Assembly (NCBI RefSeq): GCF_000972845.2
Contig: NC_040017.1
Coordinates: 22,591,606 to 22,655,605 of the forward strand
Source: Larimichthys crocea
Taxonomy: Eukaryota > Chordata > Actinopteri > Sciaenidae
DNA length: 64,000 nucleotides
Direction: 5' to 3'
Numbering within the stretch: the stretch's first letter is position 1; every line of letters begins with the position of its first letter. The notes under the pieces were generated by a model. The model ran no database searches. It worked only from the letters and a program-made list of their open reading frames with translations, and had not been told where the DNA came from. The position numbers were made by a program, and so were the translations under genes. Positions 1-11,800 of this stretch are shown in pieces.

Positions 1-565
1 ACTGCATATCTCTAAGAAATAGAACTGAAATGGGACTGCAGACACAATATTAGCAAAATGAGCATTTAGAAACTCTGTGTTATCTGGTGTATGTGGGTGT
101 GTGTGTCTATGTGTCATAGGATGGGGGTAATGCCTTTGTTCTCATGTGTCACTGTCAGTATTAGATTTCTTGTCTGGGTCTCTTGTGTCTTATCTGTGAG
201 CAGAAAGAAGCTGGCTGTTACAGCTCTGACTTGGTTCAACAACAGTCTCTTGCCAGGTTTGCATTGTGGGTGGACCAGTGTGAACAGTCTGGTTTTACTA
301 GTTTAGGCACATTGTCGTCTGTGGAAACTGAAAACAATGGACTAAACATATCTTTTCACTTACACAACAGTTGGTGAAACAGGAGCAGTTTCAGTGGGAT
401 CTTTGGTATCCCAGAAAATCACATGAGCTTTTGGCAGGAAGTAATACTTCACCCTTACTTCTTGATCAGTTTTTAAAAAGAATCTTTCAATTTAACTGGA
501 AAATATTATAAAATATAAGATAAAAACAGAACAACACAATTCATTTTTTTCCTCAACTTTATCCC
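1..565. other. Intergenic, nothing recognised
   Basis: AT-rich sequence downstream of the first claudin. Short open frames on the plus strand (91-377) have no family resemblance. Confidence 0.5.
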
Positions 566-571
566 TTTATT
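566..571 (-). terminator. Poly(A) signal for the claudin at 1055-1930
   Basis: AATAAA on the minus strand about 485 bases after the stop. The stretch 572-1054 is read as the 3' UTR: AT-rich, no coding signal. Confidence 0.5.
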
Positions 572-1054
572 GGATACCAAAACTTATATTTAGGCCAGCA
601 TTTTAAAAAAGAACATATATTTACAACAAAATCTTGAACAGTCAACACATTATTCAGAGGTATATTATCTGAAAAGGCCTAGTGCATAATTAGTTCTCAA
701 AGCGCATGTCAGCAGAGGCTGTAAAGACAGTGATATCAACTGTTAACTATTGTAGTATTAAAAATTACAAATACTCTGAATGATTGGTATAATTTAGTGT
801 AAGCATATGGAACAAAGAATACAGTAATTCGGCACATTGTATCATCATCATAGCACAGTCAGTTTCATAATGAATTTTAAATCTCTGCAATACACTTTGC
901 CTTCTTTGAGAAAATAATGAAAGATTTAGCCATTTCCAGCAACAGCCTTTGGTGATTTTAGTCAATGATTCTCCTCATTCAAATATGCCAAATTTTGGCA
1001 AGTTTAAAAAAAAAAATTTTAAAAAGTCCACAGTTGTCTTCACGTCTTCGCTCT

Positions 1055-1930
1055 CTAGTACTGGCTTGGTGTGTATGCTACAGATCCTGGCGGGGGTGCA
1101 GAATAGGGAGGCTGGTAGGTATATGCTGGTTGGTAGGTGTATGCTGGTTGGTATGCGTATCCCGGTTGGTAGATATTTCCAGGGTTGTATTCAATCCTCT
1201 CATCTGGCTCCTGGGTGTGAGGAGCATGACGGCATAGCAGGATCACTCCGGCAGTGAAAAGAAAAGCTGAGGTCACCCAACCGATGTAAAGAGCCTCCCC
1301 AAGCTCTCGGCGCTGGGCATCGATCAGAAGAGGGTTGTAGAAATCCCTGATGATGACATGGCCAGTCCAAGACACGGGGATTAGGGTAGTAACACAGGCC
1401 AACAGGAACAGACAGCCTCCAGCCACAAGAACAACATGCTTGGTGCGCGCCCTGTGGTCCACCACTTTGGTACACTTCATCCCCACTGCTGAGACGATGA
1501 GGGCGAAGCATGTCACTGCCACTGCGGCGCACATTAGACCCCTAGCAGCCTGGAGGTCCGCGGGAAGAAACAGGAGAGAATCGTACACCTTACACTGCAT
1601 CCTGATGTTGGCTTGTCTGTAGCAGTTCATCCACAAACCCTCCCAGCGGGTCTCCATGACAATTATGTTCTCCTCGATAAAGGCTGTTACCTTCCACATC
1701 GGCAGGCCTGTCACAGCTGCCACTCCGATTAGTCCAATGAAACCAAGGACGATGGCCACTACCTCACAACAGATGGCCTCCTTGCGGTCCTTCTTCTCAA
1801 TTCTCTTTTTTTCCTCATATACAGAGTCTTGATAATCTGCATAAGCCTGGGCCTGCTTCTCATCGTAGTAAGATCCTGCATAAGATTGGGGTGGCTTGCT
1901 GTAGCCACTGTAAGCAGTGTAAGAGGCCAT
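1055..1930 (-). CDS. Claudin-8/17-like tight-junction protein with long Tyr-rich tails
   Basis: Single-exon gene, 291 residues plus stop. Claudins are four-helix membrane proteins that set paracellular permeability at tight junctions. Visible: TM1 about residues 54-76, first extracellular loop with the claudin signature W96, GLW 98-100, C103 and C113, the conserved Arg130 before TM2, TM2 131-150, TM3 168-188, TM4 213-233. The start at 1930 (MASYTAYSG) was chosen because it has purine -3 and G +4; the frame stays open upstream to an ATG at 2059, which looks like UTR. Odd points: about 52 cytoplasmic residues before TM1 where claudins usually have about 7, rich in Tyr, Gln and Lys; a C-tail with repeated YQPxY units; and an end in SQY rather than the usual YV. 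Tandem neighbour of the claudin at 3338-4027, same strand. The claudin-8/17 class rests on loop-1 similarity and synteny; orthology is not resolved. Confidence 0.93.
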   Translation of the reverse strand: MASYTAYSGYSKPPQSYAGSYYDEKQAQAYADYQDSVYEEKKRIEKKDRKEAICCEVVAIVLGFIGLIGVAAVTGLPMWKVTAFIEENIIVMETRWEGLWMNCYRQANIRMQCKVYDSLLFLPADLQAARGLMCAAVAVTCFALIVSAVGMKCTKVVDHRARTKHVVLVAGGCLFLLACVTTLIPVSWTGHVIIRDFYNPLLIDAQRRELGEALYIGWVTSAFLFTAGVILLCRHAPHTQEPDERIEYNPGNIYQPGYAYQPAYTYQPAYTYQPPYSAPPPGSVAYTPSQY

Positions 1931-2904
1931 TGCGGCTATCACGCAGAGAGCCAAAGACGGACCTTTGGCTGCACCCTCACAGCTCAGGAAACAAATCTGA
2001 GCAGATGAGCAAGTCAAGGAACTTATACACCCACAAAAAAATGCTAACGAACGATGCAATGCAACCTTACTGGTTGAGCTGCTTTACAACCAGCTAAGAG
2101 GAGACACACCAAAGTGTCCTGCTTTTTTTTGAATGCAAATACAACTGCAGCTACTAACGATCAACCATTTAATCTTGTGAAACTTAATCAAAACCAAATT
2201 AAATCACTGTGTAAAGCCACAGTTGATTAATGTATGCTTAGTTCTTTTAAAGTTTAGCCAGGAGACATTTCAACATTTTTTCAGTACTACAGAAAACATT
2301 TTTTGTAAATTAAAGAACATTTAGATGGCAAACAGGATAGTTAAGTGTACTATAAAAAAATAAATAAACCTTTCTTATCTCGGAAGAACTATTGGTATAA
2401 AATGTTTGTTCCTTCATTTTCAATATGCAGCATTATGTGAAACAAGAAAATTAAAAAGTGATGGTGGTTACAATAATGTATTTAGGTGATGGATCTTTTA
2501 TCTTAAACTGAAAGCCGATAGTATCATCACAGATGTCTCTCCTCCTTTATATGTAAACAGAGCTGATGAAAAGGTGTTGCGCACAGAAACTTGAGCAGGA
2601 TTAGTTTCATTGTAACGCAGTAGTTTGTCAGCAGTTCTCACCTTGTCACACTGAAGTCTTCCTGCCCTCTCAAGCATAAAAAAACAGGGTGTGTGTGTGT
2701 GGGCGTGTGGATATTTGTCCATGCAGTTTTTACTTTTAGTTTTTAGTGCAAGAAAAATAAGTGAAAAGTCAAACTGAGGGGTTTCTGCAGTGTTATGTGT
2801 TTAGCTGAAGTGTGTATTTTATGTTTTTGTGGGAAGAGTAGTGGAAATATACAAGTGATGCACTACAAAAAATGAATAATAATTTTTGTTAGTATTAGTT
2901 GTTG

Positions 2905-2984
<80 letters not shown>

Positions 2985-3107
2985 AACTAATAATAACAGC
3001 TATGAAGTTAAAAGAGACCAAGTGATATGAAGGCATGAAATTGCAGAAATCTGTTGCATTGTTGAAGCACTGAGCAAATAAATATATCCAAATACTTTGC
3101 AAATAGT
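1931..3107. other. Spacer between the two claudins
   Basis: Holds the upstream region of the first claudin and, at its centre, a long ATT microsatellite. No coding region seen. Confidence 0.6.
2908..2982. repeat. (ATT)n microsatellite, about 25 units
   Basis: An uninterrupted trinucleotide tract. It is bordered by TTAGTTGTT (2895-2903) and its exact reverse complement AACAACTAA (2982-2990). Confidence 0.97.
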
Positions 3108-3113
3108 TTTATT
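3108..3113 (-). terminator. Poly(A) signal for the claudin at 3338-4027
   Basis: AATAAA on the minus strand about 225 bases after the stop codon. Confidence 0.55.
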
Positions 3114-3337
3114 ACATGTATGTACATTAAATACCACTCAAATATTTTGGTGCAAAAAATGGCGATGAGAACCATTTATAGTGCAATAAGAACACAAAGT
3201 ACATTAGTCATTTAAACAGTCGTTGGCATTAAAACATACATTTAGACTAAATCTGCACACTCATCATCTTGTGGTCTAATGAGTCATGTATGTGTAGTGG
3301 AATTTGTACATGAATTTCAGACAGTATAGTCAGTTCT

Positions 3338-4027
3338 TCACACATACTCTTGAGTTTTATAAAAGCTGGATGGTTTCCTCTCCAGGTGCACACTCTCCTC
3401 TTTCTTTATGTCTGTTGCTGCCATAAGATAGGCGTCACTGTAGGGCTCTTCATCCTTTGAGCTACGTTTGCAGTAACGCAACAGAAGTATGATCCCGGTG
3501 ATCAGCAGAATACCAGAGGTGCCCCAGCCAATGAAGAGGGCTTCCCCTAGCTCCCGCTTCTGAGAGTCTACCACATTTGGGTTGTAGAATCTGCTGATGA
3601 TAGTATGGCCCACCCAGCTGACGGGGATGATTGTTGTCAAAAAGGAAAGCAGAAAAAAACTACCTCCTATGGCCAGGGTAATGTTCTTGGATCTCATATT
3701 GTCGCCACAACAGTTGCTCTTCTTGGTCCCACATCCTGTGATGATCAGGGAGATGACAACCAGGACTATGGAGACGCACATGAACCCCCTTGCTGCCTGC
3801 AGCTCTGATGGGAGAATTAGCAGCGAGTCATACACTTTGCACTGCATCTTGATGTCAGCCTGTCTGTAGCAGTTCATCCACAAGCCCTCCCAGAGTTCCT
3901 CCATGACGATGAGATTGGCACCAATGAAAGCAGAGACCCTCCACATGGGCAGGGCAGTGACAGTTATGGTCCCAATCAGGCCGATGAAGCCCAGGACCAG
4001 GGCTAAGACCTCCAACTTGGCTCTCAT
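3338..4027 (-). CDS. Claudin-8/17-like tight-junction protein
   Basis: Single-exon claudin of 229 residues plus stop, a normal length for the family. TM1 8-28, loop 1 with W46, GLW 48-50, C53 and C63, Arg80, TM2 81-100, TM3 117-137, loop 2 with FYNP 147-150, TM4 163-183, then a charged cytoplasmic tail ending in EYV, the classic claudin PDZ-binding end for ZO proteins. Only a few cytoplasmic residues precede TM1, unlike the neighbour at 1055-1930, with which it shares long identical blocks in loop 1 and around TM4, so the two are tandem duplicates. In human the equivalent place, beside TIAM1, is taken by CLDN8 and CLDN17 on the same strand relative to TIAM1. Which of the two it matches cannot be decided from reading alone. 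Confidence 0.95.
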   Translation of the reverse strand: MRAKLEVLALVLGFIGLIGTITVTALPMWRVSAFIGANLIVMEELWEGLWMNCYRQADIKMQCKVYDSLLILPSELQAARGFMCVSIVLVVISLIITGCGTKKSNCCGDNMRSKNITLAIGGSFFLLSFLTTIIPVSWVGHTIISRFYNPNVVDSQKRELGEALFIGWGTSGILLITGIILLLRYCKRSSKDEEPYSDAYLMAATDIKKEESVHLERKPSSFYKTQEYV

Positions 4028-4460
4028 GGTTCAGGGAAAAGTGCAGTCTTGTCTCCCATGAATCGTCTGAAGAAAACCGTGCCCAGCCAATCCGTCTTAC
4101 AGAGTTGTATCAGGGAGTATCTCGCCATGCCTACAATGTCACTTTACTGGTTTGTGTTGACTTGACCTGTGTTACACATATGTCATAGCCGGGCTTGTAA
4201 AAACCTTTTGACCTCTCAAAACATTTTGGTTGTAATTTTTCCTTTTAAGGTACTGTATTGCCATCCTGTACCCAAATTACCAGGTTCATATGATATTTAA
4301 TTTAGCTGTTAATATTATTGATAAAGGACGCTGCAAAGAAAACCTCTTTCGAGATAAATGTCATTGAAGAGTCAGACTCCTTTTTCAAAATCAGTCTGCC
4401 AACCCTGGACAGAAATATGGCACATGAGAAACTGTATGTGTGGTCATCCCAAAGGGCAAG

Positions 4461-4478
4461 ACACACACACACACACAC
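4461..4478. repeat. (CA)9 microsatellite
   Basis: Nine AC units read directly. Confidence 0.9.
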
Positions 4479-5020
4479 TTTGTTTTCTGAGCAAGCCCAG
4501 ACTTAATAGGCATCTTGATGTTTGTCAATTCGTCAGGATAGGCCGTGACCTTAATACTGAATGTGTGTCTGTATGTGAGCGTCGCAGAAAAGCAGCATTT
4601 TTCTCAAATTTGGTTTAAAAAAAAACATTCTACTTTTACCACTTCTCTTTACCTGTGCTAGAAGCATAAATCTGTCAACTTCTGCATGACTGAAGCATGA
4701 GGCTAATCAACGCTTTTCATTAAGAATGGAGAATTTACAGTGTCATTTTAGAAAGATCTCACATTGGCCATACTCATTAGAAAGAGATGAGTAAAAATCA
4801 ATACAACCATTTATGTGCTTCATGGGATTTTTTCTTTTTTTTTTCTTTTTACTTCGTACATCGGCAATTTTGACTTACTTTAACTACGGCTAAATAATGT
4901 TTTAACAGGACCAGGTAGATGTACTTATTGCAGAAATGGTGGACATGTTTCAAAACAACAGGGGAATTCACAAAAGCCACTCCTATATTCAAAATTCAGT
5001 TCAGGAGACAGAAACGGAAA

Positions 5021-5056
5021 GAGAGAGAGGGAGGAAGGGAGGAAGGGAGGGAGAGA
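5021..5056. repeat. Polypurine GA-rich tract
   Basis: Thirty-six bases made only of G and A in GAGA, GGGA and GGAA units; a mirror-like purine strand. Confidence 0.9.
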
Positions 5057-7918
5057 TGTAGATATGTAGGAGAGGTCATAAAACAGGAACAGAAACTGGA
5101 AAGCCTGTTGATCTGGTTTACTGAGTGATACTATCACAACATGCTCAGCTGCTTCAAACGTAAACAGATTCTCACATGCGGAGTAGCTGTGAAGTCAAAC
5201 ACATCAAACATGCTGTGTTTTCTGTAGATGTATGACCTGTTCAGTGGCAGTATTGGAAGTGTAAGATATAGATGTAAGATGGATGTGATTTAAAAATCTG
5301 ATGTAAAGTGAAGTAACTAAGTAGACCATTGTAGATGTCTATTGTAGATGTACTCGCACCAGCACATCACTTTACTGTGTGTGCCACCTGCTGTTTGTAA
5401 GTGTGACTACACACTCCTGGGCCACAATAAAATTCACATCACATTTTCAAAGAAATTAATTGCCCACAATTCCCTTTTCTTCCCCTGCCCACTATCGCTT
5501 TTAATTTACTGTTCATTTGTAGACAAAAGATTGAGCTATTATCTGTCTCGGGCAAATAAAAAGAGAATTTCATAAATCAAGCTTGTACCACTTTATCTCA
5601 GCTAGGATATGCATCTGTTCCTTTGGCAACAAAACAAAAAAAAACATGTCAACACTGTCATTCAGCACTGCAGCAGATAGTGGGGCTGCACGTCTATAGA
5701 ACAATGAAGTCTGAAGTGATCTTTTCCTGTTATCTGAAGGAGCAGCAGAGCTTTTACCGTGGGTTGGTGATTGACGTGTGTGTGTGAGAGGGGCTGGTGA
5801 AGAGGAATGAGCCTGGATGACAGGATGTCTACAGAGCTCAGGTACAAAAACAAGAAGATGGAGCTATGAGAACCATAGATTATAGTGCCCAGGGCATTTG
5901 CAGCCATGTTATTTATCCCATGTCAGCTTTAAATTGCTGATAAAATTGTTTTTTTTTACCATAACTGTTCTTTTTCATACATGCCTATCATTAACGCTTA
6001 AAGTGTGTGACAATTATTACTTAGTTTCTGTGCCCTGGTGATACCACCTGTGGGAACACGTTTTCTATTGTACTTTACAATACAATAGCCCACCATTAAT
6101 TCCAAGTGTGCTCACGAGGTTTAGTTCTTGTTAAAATTGGAGGGATCTTGATTTAAGTCGATTTTTTTGTTTGGTTGTGGAACAAATCCCATATAAATGT
6201 CTTCCAGTCAGTGGCAGTTAAACCATTATGCAGCTTTTCTACCATAAAATAACAGATTTTAAATCATTTTGACTCCAATCCAACAACTATTTCGCTTGTT
6301 TTGGTCAAACTTTGTGGTTTTCCTTCTGATGTTCTCTAGCTGTTCTCAATTGATTTTCCTGATGGAGAGTAATCAGACTACTATGACTGTTACTCTTTGT
6401 TAATTCATTTTTTTATGTGATTGGCATCATACGTTGTTCCCTCAGTCACTTTATTTTAGTGTTTTTGTAATGCATTTCCTCTCTCCAAAAGCATGATGAC
6501 ATTTGTCAGACAAAGAAAAACATCTTTGAGAAAAGAGGAAATCACAAGCTGACCCTCAAAAACACTCACTGTTTTTTTAACATGAATAATCATCTTCAGA
6601 ATAAACAATGATTGGCTCAAAAAATATTTATACAGCACCATGAGGTCACATTTTCCTACCATTTATTACAGGGGGTTCGTTTTATATCATTTTATCTGTC
6701 TTTGGTACTGCTGAGCAATGCACTGATTGATGCACTTTATTCTTCATTGTAGACATCATGGAGCATTTCTGAAGATAATTTTACTTTTCAGTAATCTGTA
6801 TTTCTCAGCTGCTTTTTATATGCCTGAGCATGGCTTGTTTTCCCCAAGTGAGACTACAAACATTCCTTATCCTGCCTGTGATAGAGGTTTTAGCACATTC
6901 ACCAAGATTTAGAAACTTAATGAGGCATGGCTTGCAAACACACAAAGTGGCTCCTTGTGTCTTTTTGAAGGTTCAGTTTTTATTCCTGGAATTGTCTGTT
7001 GTGGGTTGCTTTGAGGCAGGAGAGAGCATTGATTAGCTGTTTTGGTTTTGTTGTTCTCGGGCATGTCTGAGCACATTGGGCATTTGTGTTTTTCTCACAT
7101 TGCTAAATTGTTTTGCAGAGATGTTTGCAGAACTGCAGGGAAGAAGTTGTTGCTGAATAAAACCACACAAACCAGTGAATGACTACAGAGAGGCAATTTG
7201 AATTATAAGTAGGAAACAACTGTATTTATGATATCAATACATTTTCTATATACACACAGTAATAAAAATGCAGTCTTAGTAGCATAATGAGTTGTTTTAC
7301 AAGTATGACTTCTTTCACTGTTCAGGCATACGGCAAGTCTTCTCCCTTGATTGCTTGAGCAAATTTGGACTTTCTTTATGGAAAAAAAAGATGTTTTTGC
7401 TAACAAATTAATTTACATATGAATAAATAAAAACAAAACAAAATCTTGCTTTGTAATCCATTACCAGTGAACTTTTTTTTTGAACACACAAGACCTTTTT
7501 TTAAAATAGCTGATGTGCAAATTCAGAGTGTGCACACAGTGGTAAGAAAGAAATGTAACATCGAGCGTTCTTAAAATGGCAATACTGAAGAGCAAAAACA
7601 CAAAAAAAAATAATGCAAGAAAATAGTTTCACAGTAAACAAAAACATGAAACAGCAAATTCAAGTAAAACAGGATTATGTTAAGTTAAAACAAATTAAAA
7701 TCCCCTAGCCTCTGTGACACGGGGCTAATTACATAATTCTGCTATTAAATGTAACGAGAACAACCAAAATATTTTCCAGGCTAAAAAGATAGCTTTAAGT
7801 CAAAGTCGTATATGATACATAACCAAGAAATCTGTTCCCAAAACATGTCAGTGTATATTCATGTGAAAATGTACAATTACAGTAAACTATGAAAAGACAA
7901 GACTGTCCTTTGCAATTA

Positions 7919-7933
7919 TTTATTCTATTTATT
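7919..7933 (-). terminator. Candidate tiam1 poly(A) signals
   Basis: Two AATAAA hexamers on the minus strand (7919-7924 and 7928-7933) about 435-450 bases after the tiam1 stop. The AT-rich stretch 7934-8368 is read as 3' UTR. Confidence 0.5.
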
Positions 7934-8368
7934 TAAGGACAAATAATATACAGCCCTTAACTATGATAATATCTCTGAGTCACACAGACATAACAAATAT
8001 TAATGTTCTCACAATACCCAAATTTGGCAACAGCAGGCAGGACTACAGAATGCTGCCTAAATGTGCAAACCATGCCAATCAAAGCAACTGATTAGACTCC
8101 ATGATTGTACCATTAGTTCATCTCTCAAAGCTTACACTTGACTTCTGTGTGACAGCATTTGATTTGGGATAAAGCCCCCTCATTCCGGATTCCTGTATTG
8201 CTCCAATAGTGATCTTACCTGTACAAAAAGCATTCAGCAAAAGTAAGGTAAGGAAGGATATATCTTATACTAGCTGTGCGATATACGTCAATGCCCATGC
8301 ATTGTTTGTGAAGATTGATGACTGATCCTTATGGAGCTTACGTAAAGCTGTTTAAGACACTCATACTT

Positions 8369-8886
8369 TTATGTGCCACAGTCTGGAGACAAACCAGATT
8401 GCTCCCTTCGTACCCAAATCTCATCCTTCTCAGTTTGTTCCACGTTGTCATCCATCACGACGCTCTGCTTCAGATCTTCCGGTGTCTCACTGACTGTTGG
8501 GGACTGGAGGCTTTCACTCTCCTCCGTTTCCTCACTCGCCAAGGACAAAGCCATGACAGGGGCTTCCAGGTCAACCTCAGCCGATGGTGTTCTGGGTGTC
8601 TGGCTGAACTCGTCATCGTCGTCACTGAGGATGTCCGTCTCCTTCACCTCTTCTTGGTCTTCGTATTCTTCTAGGTCGAACTGTTCTTCCACCCAGCGGT
8701 CTGTGTCACCGGCTAACTCAGGCTGCTGTTTATCTGATTCATCACTCTGCTGCAGCTGATTTGAGTCAGGCTCCTGTGGGGAACCAAGGTCCTGTTCGGG
8801 CTCACCATCAAAAACAATGTCTGTGTCTATGGTGAAACGGTTGCGCACCAACTTCCTCCTGCCTAGAGTCCTGGTTGGGGCAGATG
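8369..8886 (-). CDS. tiam1: tiam1 coding exon 25 (C-terminal tail)
   Basis: Residues 1419-1590 and stop. Acidic, Ser-rich tail with [31 protein letters not shown] and the terminal EIWVRRE block. Preceded by a long T tract and GCAG acceptor. Confidence 0.96.
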
Positions 8887-11800
8887 CTGCAAAAAAAAAA
8901 CAATATTAGAAATGACTACAGCATCAACATTTTCAAGGCATTACACTGCATTTACATGGATTCAAAGCCCTTGATTATGGTTATAACATAATGCGATTTT
9001 TCACATTTTCCGAAGTAGCTGTATGAGAAACCTTTTTGTTCATTACACCAAGGCATCCTCTCTGTATCAGGTAAGGAACAAATTCAGGATGGGAACACTA
9101 GGTGCTGAAGGGTGAATGCAGCCGCAGACTGGCATTTTACCTGCTCTATTTATGGCAGGACGGGCTCCCTTCAGGGCACAAAGGCGCTTTCCTCCAAAGG
9201 GAACATACTGCTGGTTGAGGGGTAAACTCTCCGTTTTTAGGAGCTGCCGGCGGTGTTTTTCCCTCAAGATGGAATGGACTGTCTTCAGGAAGTCTTTTCT
9301 GCTCTCCGGAGAGCTGAGGGAGATAGAAAGGCACATTATCAGTTTGTCACTTTGTAGATAACAGCAGACAGGACGGTATCAGTGCAACCTTCAATCTCGG
9401 TGGAATTCAACCTCCATTAGAAGAGATCCTCACCTACAGCACAGCTGAAATGTCCTTTCTGGCCTTCCCTCTGACTCAGACTTTGTATGGACAATTTCAC
9501 ACACAGCCGAGCCCTCACCATCTGAGGAGGGATAAAGGACTTGTGATCTTATGTACAATCAAGTAAGATTTTCTAAACATAGAATCATTAATCGTCAGTG
9601 TTCAAATACAATACTGTACAACATTCACTGAGTAATCTACCTGCATTGGCCAAGGACCTGACTTGAAGGGCATCGGTTGGGATCATGTGACGGAATCGGA
9701 AAGGGTCTTTTTCTTCTGAAGATACTGAGACTCGGTGGGAGCCGCCCTACAATCATTCAAACAAAGACATTTTGTTAACTACAAAACTATGCTTGTCAAA
9801 TGAGCTGCATCCTGTTCTAATATTTTACAGGTGACCCACTGGGCTGATTATAAAAATTGGCACATGGGCAAATTTAGTAAATTTACAATGTTGGTGTAAC
9901 AAAATAGGTTATATTGTAAATGTGTTGGCTTCTTGCTTGTGTGAAAAAGTACCATTTTTTTCTTCTGCTTGGATCCGTCCTTGCATACAAAGACCACTGC
10001 CGTTTTGAACACTAAAAAAGGATTGGGAAAACACAGTTCTCATTAAAAGCTTGCTTGCGTCACTACTCAAGTCAGACATAATTATAAAAAGGAATCATCC
10101 CCGTCATACCAAATGTAGCCATCTGGGGCTCTTTCTTCCATTTTCCTAAGGAGGCAGGAGGGTTGATCCAGGTCACACTGGTGTGGAGTAGCAGGTCACC
10201 CATTGACAGATCAGCAACCTGGCAAAAGCAACAAAATATCAGCAATGTACTTCTTATTTGACAGAATAGAGCAAAGCCACTTTCGTCTAACGTACCTCTT
10301 TCTTCTCTCCGCTCTGCTCAGTGATGAGCTGATCGAACACTGCTCCGAACTCCTCATGGATCTTCTGCATCTCATTTATGTGGCTGGCAACTTTGTTCAT
10401 GGCTTTCATGGCAACTGTAAAAGCGCAGAGAACGGCATGGTTTATTGGTGTGACCATACACATTCACTCATATTCTCCCCCAATCAAAAGGATTTCACCA
10501 TCTCAAAGAGCCTTGTTACCAGAACCTACCATCCAGGTGGTAATGCTCCTCACTGTCTGGGTCTGTCAGAGAGTAGAGCTCCTTCAGCAGGAGGGGATAC
10601 TTCAGCACCCTCTGAATGGGTTTGATCAGGTAAGACTCCAGGGTGGAAGAGTGCTGCTGCTTGGGGTTGCGCTCATCCAGGAAGGCCTTGAAATCCGGAT
10701 CGGTTTTGGCTGAAATGACCAATAAAAACACTTATTGCACAACTTCTGAACAACTTATCTATGTTTTTATTTTTCCTTTCTACAACTGAGGTGTTTGCAT
10801 ACACAATATTCTACTCAGACAGCTAATGTCTACGTTTCACTTGGTCTTGCATTAAAAATCACCCACAGCAAAGTTAGAAGAACTGAACTGTTCTGGGTTT
10901 TTGTAGATGAGTCATAATATCTAAAAGGGGCAGCTGAAAATGGGCAAGCATACTCTGTTTACCGCTTTAAAAATGGCTTTATCTAAAGAACACCTCACTA
11001 TATAACTAACAAGTGGAATGTTTTATTCACTGCATTTACATTCAGTGAGTCAACTACTTGAGTGTTTAAGGAAGTGGGAGTACGAGTAAGAGGACAGACT
11101 GTTCAACATTGCTCATTATATAGATCAAATAATGTTGTCTTTTAGCTCTGGGAGCCACCAGCTTCAAAGTATGCAGAGGTCAAATGGACAACTGTTTGGC
11201 TGACAACTCTACAGAGCAGATTTATGGATCCTTGCAGGATATGGCAGATGGTTGATGGATAAATACATCCTCTCCTTTTGAGGCAAAGAGGAATGTCGCC
11301 CCAAGAGCGTATTTACTCACCCTTTACAAGGACCTTAGGGACTTTGGTGTGGCTGGCGCAGAAAGCACTGTAGATCTTAAAACGGTCTGCATAGTACAGG
11401 AAAGAGCCTCCCAGGGAGAAGAGGATTTTCTGTGGAAAACAGAAGAGAGGTTACCCAACCAGCGGTTATAAAAAGAGTTTGTGGGCGTTTTAAATGCTTA
11501 TTGCTAGTCGTATATTTTGGTGGAGGTTTTTTTACGAAGAGAAGGTATACCTTGAACTGATCCACTTTCTCTAGCTTCTCTAGATCTGGAACCAGTCTGG
11601 TCCCATCTTCCAGAGTCTTGAGAAATTCAACCTGGAACTCCACCATTTCTGGCAAGTTCCCAAACAGTACATCCAGCTGGAGGAAAAGACATACGAGTCA
11701 ATCAATACAATTCTGCAAAATTTCTTTTTGTGTGGTGCATCCCATACTAGTCCCTTTCTATAGTTAGCATAGGAATCCTCAAGGTGTACAACCACATGAA

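Larger units (their letters stand above)
4028..7918. other. Intergenic between claudin and tiam1 3' end
   Basis: About 3.9 kb without a supported gene. Contains a (CA)9 tract at 4461-4478 and a purine-only stretch of GAGG/GGAA units at 5021-5056. The part nearest tiam1 (about 7200-7918) could be a longer 3' UTR if the signals at 7919-7933 are skipped. Confidence 0.55.

Noticed and set aside
1931..2059. Upstream in-frame ATG (2059) for the first claudin, giving 334 residues
   Set aside because: The extra 43 residues are Cys/Ser/Leu-rich with no claudin resemblance; the ATG at 1930 has a better context.
3597..3869. Plus-strand open frames over the second claudin
   Set aside because: Antisense shadows of the claudin reading frame.
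8315..8759. Plus-strand open frames over tiam1 exon 25
   Set aside because: Antisense of the acidic, Ser-rich tail; Ser-rich shadow only.
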